64,000 nt of DNA from Corallococcus soli (GTDB lineage: Bacteria > Myxococcota > Myxococcia > Myxococcales > Myxococcaceae). The stretch covers positions 248,001 through 312,000 of the forward strand of contig NZ_JAAIYO010000004.1 in assembly GCF_014930455.1 (NCBI RefSeq). The letters are read 5' to 3'. Below, in pieces: positions 1-13,981 of the stretch. The notes below the pieces were generated by a model. That model ran no database searches. It worked only from the letters and a program-made list of their open reading frames with translations, and had not been told where the DNA came from. The position numbers and the translations under genes are program-made. Position 1 is the first letter of the stretch; each line of letters begins with the position of its first letter.

Positions 1-1
1 A

Positions 2-1111
2 AACCTGGAGGGAGGGGACCGGGGCACGCCGGGCCTGCTCAACGACGACTGCGGCCTGAACGTCGAGAAGCCGGTGAACTACTGTGCCATCCAATACCCG
101 AAGACGTTCCCGGCCGGGACTGACTACCCGGCGACCATCGCCCCCAACGTCGCCTACGACATCTTCAGTCAGTTCTACAGCTTCGACGTCACCACCCGGG
201 CCCAGAACGGCAACGACTTCTATCCGGGCATCGAGGCGCAACTGGGTTACGGCACGGACGCGACCAACCCCGCGGACTGGACGTGGACGCAGGCCGCCTT
301 CAACGCGGGCTATACCTCCCCCGGCGGCTCGAACAACGATGAGATGAAGGCATCGTTGAGCATCCCCACGGCCGGGACGTACCGCTACGGCTTCCGCTAC
401 CGGTTCACGGATGAGGGCTCGCCGTGGGTGTACTGCGATCAGAGCGGCGTCGCCGTGCCCCCTGCTGGCAACTACGGCTCCGTGACGGTGGCGCCGGCGG
501 TGAAGCCGCCGCTGACGAACCACGTGGTCATCAGCGAGTTCTCCTCGAAGGGGGCAGGGGCGAGTCCCACCACGCCCAACCATTCCGATGAGTTCATCGA
601 ATTGTACAACCCGACCAATGCGGCGGTGAACCTGACGGGCTGGAAGATTCAGTACAAGAATGCGACGGGAACCTCCTACTCAAACTTGGTGGTGCTGGGC
701 TCGGTGAGCATTGCCGCCCATGGTTACTACCTCATCGCGCATACAGGCTTTGTGGGAGCCGTGGTGCCAGACGCGAGGTATTCCACCGAAACCGCGCACA
801 TGGCCGGCCACGTCAGGATCGGGCCTGGTTCCCTGGGGACGAGCGTGACCGACGCCGCCACAGTGGACAAGCTTGCTTGGGGCACCACCGCGAGCTCGCC
901 AGAAGGCAGTACGGCGGCTCTCTATGTGTCCGATCCCACGGGCAGCTTGGAGCGCAAGGCCGTGTCCACTTCCACCGCCGTGGACATGACGATGGGAGGG
1001 ACAGATGCATCGCGTGGTAACGGCCTGGACACGGACCAGAACGGGAATGACTTCGTGATTCGTACCGCTCGCAACCCACAGAACGCGTCGAGTCCGCTCG
1101 AGTTCTACTGA
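2..1111 (+). CDS. Lamin-tail-domain (LTD) surface protein, 5' end missing
   Basis: The reading frame is open to the left window edge, so only the C-terminal 369 residues are present; the GTG at 74 is internal. Residues from about 173 form a lamin tail domain: the strand start VVISEFSS, the DEFIELYNPT core, then GWKIQY, and the typical end with DTDQNGNDFVIR and a proline/asparagine tail. The first visible residues (GDRGTPGLLND) look like the end of a preceding LTD, so the full protein probably carries LTDs in tandem separated by a beta-rich segment (about 20-165) containing aromatic and cysteine residues. Such LTD proteins in delta-proteobacteria are usually exported and anchor at surfaces or bind polymers; the exact role here is unknown. 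A 9-bp hairpin follows the stop. The function is inferred only from the fold. Confidence 0.75.
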   Translation, partial: NLEGGDRGTPGLLNDDCGLNVEKPVNYCAIQYPKTFPAGTDYPATIAPNVAYDIFSQFYSFDVTTRAQNGNDFYPGIEAQLGYGTDATNPADWTWTQAAFNAGYTSPGGSNNDEMKASLSIPTAGTYRYGFRYRFTDEGSPWVYCDQSGVAVPPAGNYGSVTVAPAVKPPLTNHVVISEFSSKGAGASPTTPNHSDEFIELYNPTNAAVNLTGWKIQYKNATGTSYSNLVVLGSVSIAAHGYYLIAHTGFVGAVVPDARYSTETAHMAGHVRIGPGSLGTSVTDAATVDKLAWGTTASSPEGSTAALYVSDPTGSLERKAVSTSTAVDMTMGGTDASRGNGLDTDQNGNDFVIRTARNPQNASSPLEFY

Positions 1112-1138
1112 CAGCCTCCACGCAGGCTTGAAGTCCCA

Positions 1139-1174
1139 GGAGGCCGCTCTCGGCACCACGCCGGGGCGGCCTCC
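1139..1174 (+). terminator. Hairpin terminator after the LTD gene
   Basis: A perfect 9-bp inverted repeat, GGAGGCCGC (1139-1147) and GCGGCCTCC (1166-1174), with an 18-base loop lies 28 bases after the stop codon. Only a short T-rich tail (gctgttt) follows, so it may be a weak or factor-assisted terminator. Confidence 0.45.
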
Positions 1175-1253
1175 GCTGTTTCCAGGCACCCTCGGCGGTC
1201 TGCCTGACAGGGAAGCCCAATATCAGGCTTAATGAAGTTGCGAATCAAAATCA

Positions 1254-1275
1254 ACATGGCATGCTCTGGCCATGT
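1254..1275. promoter_or_regulatory. Inverted repeat spanning the start codon of the split-barrel gene
   Basis: ACATGGC (1254-1260) and GCCATGT (1269-1275) are perfect 7-bp arms around an 8-base spacer, and the ATG of the next gene (1272-1274) lies inside the right arm. It sits in a locally AT-rich patch (about 1230-1258). It could be an mRNA hairpin hiding the start codon or a protein-binding operator; no Shine-Dalgarno sequence is visible before this ATG. Confidence 0.3.
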
Positions 1276-2306
1276 CCCAGGTCCAGTCGGTCGAGGCGTT
1301 GGAGCGGCTCGTCGGTTCGCGTCCGCTCGGGGTGATGATGAAGTCGCTGGGGGCCCTGGATGCGCATTGCGTCCGGCTGCTCTCGCTCTCCTCGTTCGCG
1401 GTCCTGGGCTTCATCGACGAGGAGGGCAGGGCGCGGCTGTCGACCGTGGGCGGGCCCAGGGGCTTCGCCACGGTCGTGGATTCCACGCACCTGCGATTCG
1501 AGCTGCATGAACCCCTCTCACTCAATCCCACGGTGGGGTGCGGGCTCCTGTTCCTCATCCCCGGGCTGGGGGAGACGCTTCGCGTGAATGGGCGCGCGAC
1601 GCTCGACGGCAACACCCTGCTCGTCACCGTGGAAGAGACGTTCGTGCACTGCGCGAAGGCGCTGATGCGCTCGGCGTTCTGGAAGCCTCCGGTCTCCGTC
1701 GTCCCGACGTCGCTCGGCCCCGTGGCGCCGGGCCCCCTGAGCGACCCGGCCGTGCGGGACTGGCTCTCCCGTGTGCCCTTCGTCGTCGTGGCGTCGTGGG
1801 ATGCGCAGGGCCACGCGGACGTGAGCCCGAAAGGCGATCCCCCGGGTTTCCTGCGGCTCGACGGAGCCCGGGTGGCGGTGGCCGACAGGCCGGGCAACCG
1901 CCGCACGGACACGTTCCACAACCTGCTCGAACAGCCCCGCGTCGCGGTCCTGGCCCTGGTGCCCGGGGAGGGGCGCGAGCTGGAGCTGTCCGGCGTCGCC
2001 TCCCTCACCACGGACCCCGCGCTGCTCGCCTCGATGGAGGTCGCGGCCAAGGTGCCGAAGGTCGCCCTGTCGCTCGAACCGCACCAGGCACGCCTGCGCG
2101 CCAGCCCGGCCGTCCTCCACGCCGGGCTCTGGGACGCCTCGCGCCATGTCCCCCCGGACCACTTGCCACGGATGGCCGACGTCTTCATCGACCACGTCAG
2201 ACAGAACCCGCAGCGTGGCGCCGCCGCGGCCACCCTGCGCGCGCTCGCGTCCAAGCGGATGATGAGCTGGGCCCTGACCCAGGACTACAAGCGGAACCTC
2301 TACTGA
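1272..2306 (+). CDS. Tandem pyridoxamine-5'-phosphate-oxidase-like FMN split-barrel protein
   Basis: The 344 residues hold two split-barrel halves. The first (about 35-150) has ARLSTVGGP...FATVVDSTHLRFE and the HCAKALMRS signature that I associate with the MSMEG_1061-type PPOX-like flavoprotein family. The second (about 165-300) has ADVSPKGDPPGFLRLD...VADRPGNRRTDTFHN, also typical of the family. Members bind FMN or F420 and act as oxidoreductases, often of unknown substrate; none can be named here. Having both halves in one chain suggests an internal duplication forming a pseudo-dimer. ATG 1272 begins just before conserved sequence, but no clear ribosome binding site precedes it. It stands alone between the LTD gene and an M3 peptidase. 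Confidence 0.75.
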   Translation: MSQVQSVEALERLVGSRPLGVMMKSLGALDAHCVRLLSLSSFAVLGFIDEEGRARLSTVGGPRGFATVVDSTHLRFELHEPLSLNPTVGCGLLFLIPGLGETLRVNGRATLDGNTLLVTVEETFVHCAKALMRSAFWKPPVSVVPTSLGPVAPGPLSDPAVRDWLSRVPFVVVASWDAQGHADVSPKGDPPGFLRLDGARVAVADRPGNRRTDTFHNLLEQPRVAVLALVPGEGRELELSGVASLTTDPALLASMEVAAKVPKVALSLEPHQARLRASPAVLHAGLWDASRHVPPDHLPRMADVFIDHVRQNPQRGAAAATLRALASKRMMSWALTQDYKRNLY

Positions 2307-2392
2307 GGGAGGGGCGCCCCCGCTCCATGGGTCGCCCGACTGTCCGGTCCCCGAAGGAACGGGGCAGGGGAGGGCCACTCCCGCCCGACAAA

Positions 2393-2407
2393 GGACCCGC
2401 CGGGTCC
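2393..2407. promoter_or_regulatory. 15-bp palindrome upstream of the M3 peptidase
   Basis: GGACCCG-C-CGGGTCC is a perfect 7-bp inverted repeat with one central base, ending 80 bases before the GTG start of the peptidase gene. The position suits an operator, but high G+C makes such palindromes easier to find by chance. Confidence 0.25.
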
Positions 2408-2487
2408 ACACGGATGCTGCCCGGGCGTGCGGGGCGCATTAGCTTTGAGCCCTTTCCGCCACCCACGGCTTGAGAGGAGCCCTTCCC

Positions 2488-4440
2488 GTGTCCGAGCCCC
2501 TGGTCCCCGACGCCGCCCGCCATGTCACCTGCCCGCCTGAGGACTTCCGCCGCGCGAGCGAGGACGCCCTGGCCCGGGCCCGCGCCGGCATCGCGCGCCT
2601 CAAGTCCCTGCCCGCGAAGACGCCCCCGCGCGAGGTGCTGGAGCTTTACGACGAATCCTCCGCCGCGCTGGACGACGCCTCCGCGCGTGCCAGCGTCGTG
2701 CGCCACACCCACCCGGACGCGACCCTGCGCGAAGCGGCGGAGGCCGCCGAGCAGTCCATCGAGAACCTCTCCAACGACCTCCGCATGGACCGGGGCGTCT
2801 ACGACGTCCTCTCCGCCGTGGACCTGTCCGGCGAGGACGCCTCCACGCACAAGTGGATGGAGAAGGTGCTGCGCGACTTCCGCCGCGCCGGCGTGGACCG
2901 CGACGAGGCCACCCGCGCGAAGGTGAAGGCGCTCCAGGAAGAGCTCATCCGCATCGGCCAGGAGTTCAGCCGCAACATCAGCCAGGACACCCGCACGGTG
3001 GCCCTGCCCCCGTCCGCGCTGGACGGCCTGCCGGAGGACTACGCGCGCTCGCACGCCCCGGGCCCGGACGGGCAGGTGCGCATCTCCACCGACTACCCGG
3101 ACCTGGTGCCCTTCCTCACCTACGCGCGCGACGGCAAGGCCCGCGAGCAGCTCTGGCGCGCCAACCGCCAGCGCGGCCATCCCGCCAACGTGGACGTGCT
3201 GGGCCGGCTCGTCGCCCGGCGCCATGAGCTGGCCACGCTGCTGGGCTACCCGCACTGGGCCGCCTACGCCACCGAGGACAAGATGGTGCGCACCGCGGAC
3301 GCCGCGCGGGACTTCATCCAGAAGATCTCCACCGCCGCGGAGGCGCGGATGAAGCGCGACTACCAGGTGCTGCTGGAGCGCAAGCGCCAGGACGACCCGA
3401 AGGCCGACAAGGTGGACCCGTGGGACTCCGGCTACCTGGATGACCGCGTGAAGGCGGAGCAGTACGCCTTCGACTCGCAGACGGTGCGCCCCTACTTCGA
3501 ATACACGCGCGTGAAGCAGGGCGTCCTGGACCTCACCGCGCGCCTGTTCGGCGTCACCTACCGCCCGGTGAAGGACGTGCCGGTGTGGCACCCGGACGTG
3601 GAGGTGTTTGACGTCTACGAGGGCGCCACGCTCAAGGGCCGCTTCTTCCTGGACATGCACCCGCGCGCGGACAAGTACAAGCACGCGGCCCAGTTCACGC
3701 TGACCAGCGGCAAGTCCGGACACCGGCTGCCGGAAGGCGCGCTCATCTGCAACTTCCCCAAGCCCGGCGCGGAGCCCGCGCTGATGCAGCACGGCGACGT
3801 GGAGACCTTCTTCCACGAGTTCGGCCACCTGCTGCACCACATCTTCGGCGGCCACACGCGCTGGGCCGGCCTGTCCGGCGTCCGCACGGAATGGGACTTC
3901 GTGGAGGCCCCGTCGCAGATGCTGGAGGAGTGGGCGCGCGACGTGACGTGCCTGCAGACCTTCGCCACGCATTACCAGACGGGGGAGAAGCTGCCCGCGG
4001 AGCTGGTGGAGCGCATGCTGCGCGCGGACGAGTTCGGCAAGGGGCTCTTCGTGCGCCAGCAGATGTTCTACGCGGCGCTCAGCCTGGAGCTCTACCGACG
4101 CGACCCGAAGGGCCTGGACGCCACCGCGCTCGTGCGCGAACTCCAGGGCCAGTACATCCCCTTCCCGTACCTGGAGGGCACGTACTTCCACCTCACCTTC
4201 GGGCACCTGGATGGGTACTCGTCCAACTACTACACGTACATGTGGTCGCTCGTCATCGCGAAGGACCTCTTCACGGTGTTCCAGACGCAGGGCCTGCTCA
4301 ACCCCGCGCCCGCGCAGGCGTACCGGCGCGCGGTGCTGGAGCCGGGCGGCTCCGATGACGCCGCGCGCCTGGTGAACCAGTTCCTGGGCCGCGACTACGA
4401 CTTCCGCGCCTACGAGGCCTGGCTCAACAAGGCCGCGTAG
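2488..4440 (+). CDS. M3 family oligopeptidase (thimet/oligopeptidase A-like)
   Basis: A cytoplasmic-type zinc metallopeptidase of 650 residues with the full M3 layout: a long helical N-terminal region (about 1-190) and a C-terminal catalytic half. The zinc site is HEFGH at residues 443-447, with the third ligand Glu473 in FVEAPSQMLEEW. The C-terminal FHLTFGHLDGYSSNYYTYMWS stretch is the substrate-binding region of the family. Length matches the usual 650-700 residues, and there is no signal peptide. It degrades short peptides, probably in general turnover. GTG 2488 was chosen because AGAGGAG (2473-2479) lies 8 bases upstream; a TTG at 2470 would overlap that site. It is convergent with glycogen phosphorylase across a bidirectional hairpin. 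Confidence 0.9.
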   Translation: MSEPLVPDAARHVTCPPEDFRRASEDALARARAGIARLKSLPAKTPPREVLELYDESSAALDDASARASVVRHTHPDATLREAAEAAEQSIENLSNDLRMDRGVYDVLSAVDLSGEDASTHKWMEKVLRDFRRAGVDRDEATRAKVKALQEELIRIGQEFSRNISQDTRTVALPPSALDGLPEDYARSHAPGPDGQVRISTDYPDLVPFLTYARDGKAREQLWRANRQRGHPANVDVLGRLVARRHELATLLGYPHWAAYATEDKMVRTADAARDFIQKISTAAEARMKRDYQVLLERKRQDDPKADKVDPWDSGYLDDRVKAEQYAFDSQTVRPYFEYTRVKQGVLDLTARLFGVTYRPVKDVPVWHPDVEVFDVYEGATLKGRFFLDMHPRADKYKHAAQFTLTSGKSGHRLPEGALICNFPKPGAEPALMQHGDVETFFHEFGHLLHHIFGGHTRWAGLSGVRTEWDFVEAPSQMLEEWARDVTCLQTFATHYQTGEKLPAELVERMLRADEFGKGLFVRQQMFYAALSLELYRRDPKGLDATALVRELQGQYIPFPYLEGTYFHLTFGHLDGYSSNYYTYMWSLVIAKDLFTVFQTQGLLNPAPAQAYRRAVLEPGGSDDAARLVNQFLGRDYDFRAYEAWLNKAA

Positions 4441-4456
4441 CCGCGGGGTGTACGGG

Positions 4457-4482
4457 GCGGGCGGCCGAGGATGGTCGCCCGC
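4457..4482. terminator. Bidirectional hairpin between convergent genes
   Basis: GCGGGCGGCC (4457-4466) pairs with GGTCGCCCGC (4473-4482) over 10 bp with one G-T pair and a 6-base loop, lying midway between the M3 peptidase stop (4440) and the glycogen phosphorylase stop (4512). Confidence 0.55.
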
Positions 4483-4511
4483 GCCCGGTGCTTCAGCGCG
4501 ACTTCAGGCGC

Positions 4512-7019
<2,508 letters not shown>

Positions 7020-7289
7020 AAGTCGGTCGTCTCGGGGGGTCGCGAAAGGGTGGGTACGGCGGGCACCCCCGTCTGGACGAGGGCGCATCGGGCACGAGGG
7101 TATCGTGTCAGGCCGGCCCAGGCACCGGAAAGCCGCAACCCGCCCCCGGGGTCGGTCGCTCCCTCCACCGGGGAGGGAAGGTGCGTGGGGACCCGCCGTG
7201 ATGCGGCCCGACCCCGGGGAATGTCGCCTTCCCGCCCGCCCTCGCGACGGGCCCTGACCGTGCGCGAAGTTGGGGTAGAACGGGCGTGA

Positions 7290-7874
7290 ATGGCTTCCTC
7301 CCTGAGTGACCTGGAGCAGCGCATCGCCCTGACCCGTCCAGGGGACACGGTGCGGGGGTTGAGCTTCGCGGCGGTGCTGCGCCTGACGCGCACGCACCTG
7401 GGGCACGACACCGCGGAGCGCCTGCGCGCGCCGCTCCTGCAGCGCAACCCGGTGGACTTCTTCTCCTACCCGGCCGTGGACTTCCTGCGCCTGCTGTCCT
7501 TCGCGACGGAGGCCCTCCAGCCGGAGTACGGCACGCACGACGCCGTCCTTCGCGCGTGCGGCGGCGCCATCTGCGGCACCTTCTTCGAATCCACGGTGGG
7601 GCAGACGCTGCTGCGCCTCACCCTGGGCAACGACCCCAAGCGCATCTACAGCAACGCCCCCACGTCGTACGCCACCGCGGTGAGCTACGGGCGGCGCGAG
7701 TACCAGCCCCTGGGCGACAAGCGCGTGCGGCTGCACTTCCGGGACGACCTGCTGCCCGTGCAGGTACACGAGGGCATCCTCGGCGGCGCCCTCACCGCGG
7801 TCCAGCGCGAGGGCCAGGTGCGCGGCACGGAGCTGTGCCTGGGCGAATCCGAATACCTCATCGAGTGGACCTGA
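7290..7874 (+). CDS. DUF2378 / TIGR02265 family protein
   Basis: This 194-residue soluble protein resembles TIGR02265 (DUF2378), a family I know as multi-copy in Myxococcus and close relatives and of unknown biochemical role. Typical features are GDTVRGLSF near the N terminus, a middle with Phe/Tyr-rich helices, and the C-terminal GTELCLGESEYLIEW pattern. It has no signal peptide or catalytic motif I recognise. The fold may be a heme-NO-binding-like sensor domain, but that is speculation. ATG 7290 is the first in frame; no strong ribosome binding site is visible. It is transcribed divergently from glgP and ends at a strong composite hairpin shared with the convergent M23 peptidase gene. Confidence 0.7.
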   Translation: MASSLSDLEQRIALTRPGDTVRGLSFAAVLRLTRTHLGHDTAERLRAPLLQRNPVDFFSYPAVDFLRLLSFATEALQPEYGTHDAVLRACGGAICGTFFESTVGQTLLRLTLGNDPKRIYSNAPTSYATAVSYGRREYQPLGDKRVRLHFRDDLLPVQVHEGILGGALTAVQREGQVRGTELCLGESEYLIEWT

Positions 7875-7883
7875 GAAGCACGT

Positions 7884-7916
7884 CGGGCCCGCCCTTCCGC
7901 GAGGAAGAGGGGCCCG
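7884..7916. terminator. Composite bidirectional terminator hairpin
   Basis: The outer arms CGGGCCC (7884-7890) and GGGCCCG (7910-7916) enclose inner arms CTTCC (7894-7898) and GGAAG (7903-7907) around a GCGA loop. It lies between the convergent stops at 7874 and 7942. The nested perfect pairing makes it one of the clearest hairpins in the window. Confidence 0.6.
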
Positions 7917-7941
7917 GGGGGATGCGAAGCCTTCGCGGCGG

Positions 7942-9165
7942 CTACTTCGCGCCGACCGGCGGGGGCGCGGCCTTGCCCGCGACCGCGGCCACGGACACGG
8001 CGTCCAACTGCTGGGCCATGTCGTGCGCCTTGGCGAGGAAGTCGCCCGTCAGCTCCTTGGGCAGCGGATCCGCGCGGGGGAACTTCTGGGTGAGCGGGTT
8101 GGCGTAGGTGCCGCTGCGCTTCAGGCCGAAGTGCAGGTGCGGGCCGGTGGAGCGGCCGGTGTTGCCCGAATAGGCAATCACCTGCTTCTGCCGCACGCGC
8201 GTGCCGGTGCGCACGCCGTCACCGAAGCGCGACAGGTGCATGTACTGCGTCTCCATGCCGTTGGCGTGGCGCAGCACCACCATGTTGCCCGCGGCGCCCG
8301 CGTAGCTCGCGGACACCACCGTGCCGTCGGCCACGGCCCACACCGGGGTGCCAATGGGCGTGCCGTAGTCCACGCCGTTGTGGTTCTTCACGTACTGGAG
8401 CACCGGGTGGTAGCGCGACCCGAAGCTGCTGGTGACGTGCGCGTACTTCAGCGGGCTCTTGAGGAAGGTCTTCTTGGCGCTCGCGCCGTCCTCCTGGAAG
8501 AAGTTCGCCTCGCCGTTGGGCAGCACGTAGCGGAACACGCGCTTGTTGCCCACGAGGCCGCCCTCGTAGGTGGCCGCCAGCACCTCGCCGTAGCGCAGCA
8601 CGCGGCCCTTGGAGACGAACTTCTCCACCAGGGCCTTGGCCTTGTCGCCCTTGCGCACGTCCCGGTAGAAGTCGATGTCCCACGCGAACACGTCCGACAG
8701 CACCAGGCCGATGGACGGGTCCTCGCCGGCGGCCAGCGTCGCGTCATACAGCGACGTGCTGATCTCCAGCGAGACGAGCGACACCTGCTTCTCCACTTCA
8801 ATGGAGCGCTTGCTGCCGACGTACTTCTCCCCGTCGCGGCGCACCTGCCACTCGTCCACGGTGCTCTGGCGGTAGTCGAAGAAGTCCAGCTCGCCGTTGC
8901 GCATCACCAGCCGGAACTGGTCGCCCACGCGGGACTTGCGGAAGTCGAACACGCCCTCCAGCGCCGCGATGACCGCCTGCACCTGCACGTCGGGCAGCGC
9001 CGCCTCATGCAGCGCGCCCGCCAGCGTCTGGCGCGGCTCAATGCGGCGGTTCTTGATTTCGAACTGGGTGGCGGCTTCCGACGTCGAAGCCACCCCGAGG
9101 GCGGCGAGGCACAGGAGGGAGGCGGTCTTCATGAGGGCGGACAGGAGTGTAGAGGACTGTTGCAC
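7942..9165 (-). CDS. Exported M23 peptidase (LytM/OapA-type murein hydrolase)
   Basis: A zinc endopeptidase expected to cleave peptidoglycan cross-bridges in the periplasm. A signal peptide (residues 1-31, ending SEA) is followed by an OapA/LysM-like region (about 40-230) and a C-terminal M23 domain with HNGVDYG (His262, Asp266) and the HLHFG box (His345), giving all expected metal ligands. GTG 9165 has AGGAG 10 bases upstream; ATG 9132 would also leave a good signal peptide but lacks a ribosome binding site. It begins 66 bases after spoVR on the same strand, so it is probably the last gene of the prkA operon. This suggests cell-wall remodelling when that stress or development module is on. 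The link is inferred from position only. Confidence 0.85.
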   Translation of the reverse strand: MQQSSTLLSALMKTASLLCLAALGVASTSEAATQFEIKNRRIEPRQTLAGALHEAALPDVQVQAVIAALEGVFDFRKSRVGDQFRLVMRNGELDFFDYRQSTVDEWQVRRDGEKYVGSKRSIEVEKQVSLVSLEISTSLYDATLAAGEDPSIGLVLSDVFAWDIDFYRDVRKGDKAKALVEKFVSKGRVLRYGEVLAATYEGGLVGNKRVFRYVLPNGEANFFQEDGASAKKTFLKSPLKYAHVTSSFGSRYHPVLQYVKNHNGVDYGTPIGTPVWAVADGTVVSASYAGAAGNMVVLRHANGMETQYMHLSRFGDGVRTGTRVRQKQVIAYSGNTGRSTGPHLHFGLKRSGTYANPLTQKFPRADPLPKELTGDFLAKAHDMAQQLDAVSVAAVAGKAAPPPVGAK

Positions 9166-9231
9166 CTCCGCCCAACTCCTGGCCGCACGTCGCCTGCCCG
9201 CCCGCCTGCTCCTGCCCTGTGGCCTGGAGAC

Positions 9232-10725
9232 CTACAACTCCACCTTCTTCTCCGAATGGTGCTGCCCGTCGAAGCGCAGCAGGGTGCCCTTGCCGTCGTA
9301 GCGGGTGACGATGTTCACGGGCCGGCGCCACAGGCTCTGCAGGTTGCGCAGCGTCTCCCGTGCGTAGTCGCCCTTCAGGTCCTGCCCGTCGTGCTTGTGC
9401 GCGAGCAGCAGCTCCGAGCGGTTCTCGTAGTTGCCGTCCACCACTTCGATGATGGGCTGCCCGAAGTTGGTGAGCGACGTGAGCAGCTTGTTCTTCACCT
9501 TGCGGAACTCGCGGTCCAGGATCTCCCACGAGTTGCGCTTCTCGTTGAAGCCATACACGAACAGCTTCTGCTGGATGGCGAACTCGGCGGTGAGGAACGT
9601 GTCGATGAAGGTGATGTCGTTGTAGTGCTTGCGGACCTCAAAAATCTTCTCACGGCCCGCGCCCAGCTTCTTGTCCCAGGACTGGCGGGCGCGCAGGTCG
9701 TCGCACTCGTCCCACTCCTTGCCGAACTTGCCCTTGTTCCACCGGTCCTCGATGTCCCGCCACAGCTCGATGCCCAGCTTGTACGGGTTGATGGCGCCGG
9801 GGCGCACGCCCATGGTGCCGGAGTGGTGGTCCGCGTAGTCGATGATCTCATCATCGCGCAGCGCCCGGCGGGTCATGATGGTGGAGTGCCAGTAGCTGGC
9901 CCAGCCCTCGTTCATGATCTTCGTCTGGCCTTGCGGCGCGAAGTAGTACGCCTCGTCGCGCAGGATGGAGAGGATGTCCACCTCCCACGGCTCCAGCGGC
10001 GCGTGCTCCAGGAGGAAGTACAGCACGTCCCGCTGGGGGCGCTCCGGGAAGCGCTTGCGCTGCGCCTTCTCATCCTCGGAGTGCTTGCGCTGCGAGTCCA
10101 GGAACTCCGAAGGGTTGATGTAGCCGCGCATGTACTCGCGGTTGACCTTGAAGCCCTCCACGCGCTCGTTGGACTTGAGCTCCTCCTCCGCGCGCTGCGG
10201 GTCGGGGTTTCTGCGGATGTGGGGCGCGTGCTGGTCAATGAGGTTCTCCAGCGACAGCGTCCGGTCGATGAAGTCCTCCACCTTCTCCACGCCAATCTTG
10301 TCCACCCAGCGGCGGACGCGGGTGGCGTGGTTGGCCATGTCGTCAATCATCCGGCGGTTGGTGTGCCGGAAGGAGAAGTTGTTCTTGAAGAAGTCGCAGT
10401 GCCCGTAGACGTGGGACATGACCAGCTTCTGGTCCACCTCCGGGTTGCTCTCCATCAAGTAGGCGTAGCAGGGGTCATTGTTGATGACGAGCTCGTAGAT
10501 TTTGGAGAGCCCGTACTCGTACCCCTTCGCCAGCTGCTCGTACTCCATGCCCCAGCGCCAGTGGGGATAGCGGGTGGGGAAGCCGCCGTAGGCGGCGACC
10601 ATGTTCATCTCGTCGTAGCTGACCATCTCGAAGACGGTGTCGAAGAAGTCCAGGCCGAATTCCTTGGCATAGCCGTGGATTTCGTCCCGCAGCGACGCGA
10701 GGCGGGGTGTCAGGCTCTTGGGCAT
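9232..10725 (-). CDS. spoVR: SpoVR/YcgB family protein
   Basis: 497 residues with the SpoVR start ([22 protein letters not shown]) and the family cores [21 protein letters not shown] and [11 protein letters not shown]. In Bacillus the family is needed for spore cortex formation, and in enterobacteria it is an RpoS-dependent stress protein (YcgB); the biochemistry is still unclear. It is soluble with no signal peptide. It follows the DUF444 gene by 50 bases and precedes the M23 peptidase by 66. This order, prkA then DUF444 then spoVR, is the standard conserved cluster in proteobacteria, which supports the name strongly. In a myxobacterium a role in starvation or sporulation is likely but not shown by the sequence. 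Confidence 0.93.
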   Translation of the reverse strand: MPKSLTPRLASLRDEIHGYAKEFGLDFFDTVFEMVSYDEMNMVAAYGGFPTRYPHWRWGMEYEQLAKGYEYGLSKIYELVINNDPCYAYLMESNPEVDQKLVMSHVYGHCDFFKNNFSFRHTNRRMIDDMANHATRVRRWVDKIGVEKVEDFIDRTLSLENLIDQHAPHIRRNPDPQRAEEELKSNERVEGFKVNREYMRGYINPSEFLDSQRKHSEDEKAQRKRFPERPQRDVLYFLLEHAPLEPWEVDILSILRDEAYYFAPQGQTKIMNEGWASYWHSTIMTRRALRDDEIIDYADHHSGTMGVRPGAINPYKLGIELWRDIEDRWNKGKFGKEWDECDDLRARQSWDKKLGAGREKIFEVRKHYNDITFIDTFLTAEFAIQQKLFVYGFNEKRNSWEILDREFRKVKNKLLTSLTNFGQPIIEVVDGNYENRSELLLAHKHDGQDLKGDYARETLRNLQSLWRRPVNIVTRYDGKGTLLRFDGQHHSEKKVEL

Positions 10726-10775
10726 CGGACGGGTGCTCCGCTGAAGGTTGCTCCGATAGGGGATGGACGACCGCT

Positions 10776-11885
10776 TCAGCGGCCCTTGCCGAGGAAGTCC
10801 TTGATGGACGCGTAGATGGCGTCCTTGTCCGCGATCTCGCTCAACGACACGTTGTTCGTGTCACCCACCGCCTCGCGCAGGTCCTTGATGAACTGCCCGC
10901 TGCCGTAGGGGGACTCGACCTGGCCGTAGGCGAACTGGTTCACCTGCGGGAGGATGTCGTTGCGCAGCATCTCAATGCACTGGCGCGTGTCGTCCGCGCT
11001 CCAGTTGTCACCGTCGCTGAAGTGGAACGGGTAAATGTTCCACGCGCTCTTCGGGTAGTCCGCCTGGATGATCTCCCGGCACAGCTTGTAGGCGCTGGAG
11101 ATCATCGTCCCGCCGGACTCGCGGGTGTGGAAGAACGTGTCGCGGTCCACTTCGCGGGCGACGGCGTCGTGGATGATGTAGCGCGACTCCAGGCCCTTGT
11201 ACTGGTGCTTGAGCCACGTATCGAGCCAGAAGCTCTCGATGCGGACGATCTCCTTCTGCTCGTCCCCCATCGAACCGGACACGTCCATCATGTAGATGAT
11301 GACCGCGTTGGTGTCCGGCAGCTCCTGGAGCTTGTAGCTGCGGTAGCGCCGGTCCTCGCGCGTGGGGATGATGACCGGCATCTTCGGGTCGTAGGTGCCG
11401 GTGGCGATCTGCCGCTTCAGGGCCTGCTTGAAGGTGCGCTTGAAGTGACGCAGCGACTCCGGGCCGGTGGTGTTGACGCCCGTGTACTTCACCTTCTGCG
11501 TGACGATGCGCTCGCTCTGCCGCCGCTCGATGCGCGGCAGTTGCAGCTCCTCGCCCAGTATCTGCGCCAGCTCCTCCAGGGTGACGTCCACCTCCAGGGC
11601 GTGGTCTCCCTCGCCCTGGCCGGCCTGGTGTCCGTCCCCGGGCTCCACCGCCCCGGGGCCCAGCTGCTGACCCACCTCGCCCTCGCCCTGCCCGACGCCG
11701 CCCTGCTCCTTGTGGCCGTACTTGAAGCGCGGGATGTCGATGAAGGGGATGGGGATGCTGATGGCATCCTTGCCCTTCTTGCCCAGCATCTCGCCCTTCT
11801 GCACGTACTTGCGCAGGTTGGCTTTGATCTTCCCGCGGACGATCTGTTTGAAGCGGGAGTGGTCCTGGTGGATCTTCAAGGTCAC
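10776..11885 (-). CDS. DUF444 (YeaH-like) von Willebrand A-type protein
   Basis: 369 residues. The N-terminal part is basic ([17 protein letters not shown]), then a Gly/Gln-rich loop (about 58-95) and a C-terminal vWA-like domain with the metal-binding DVSGSMG motif starting at Asp201 and the RESGGT segment further on. This is the partner of PrkA kinase in the yeaG-yeaH pair of enterobacteria, where both are induced by nitrogen starvation and stationary phase. It probably acts as an adaptor or scaffold for the PrkA kinase. It lies 32 bases after prkA and 50 bases before spoVR, so co-transcription is very likely. Confidence 0.92.
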   Translation of the reverse strand: MTLKIHQDHSRFKQIVRGKIKANLRKYVQKGEMLGKKGKDAISIPIPFIDIPRFKYGHKEQGGVGQGEGEVGQQLGPGAVEPGDGHQAGQGEGDHALEVDVTLEELAQILGEELQLPRIERRQSERIVTQKVKYTGVNTTGPESLRHFKRTFKQALKRQIATGTYDPKMPVIIPTREDRRYRSYKLQELPDTNAVIIYMMDVSGSMGDEQKEIVRIESFWLDTWLKHQYKGLESRYIIHDAVAREVDRDTFFHTRESGGTMISSAYKLCREIIQADYPKSAWNIYPFHFSDGDNWSADDTRQCIEMLRNDILPQVNQFAYGQVESPYGSGQFIKDLREAVGDTNNVSLSEIADKDAIYASIKDFLGKGR

Positions 11886-11917
11886 GGCGGCACGTCTCCC
11901 CTGTGTGGTGTCCGGAG

Positions 11918-13981
<2,064 letters not shown>

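Noticed and set aside
8023-10815. Open frame of 930 codons opposite the M23 peptidase and spoVR genes
   Set aside because: Spans two well-supported genes and their gap, lacks a ribosome binding site and has leucine/arginine/valine-biased sequence typical of an antisense shadow.
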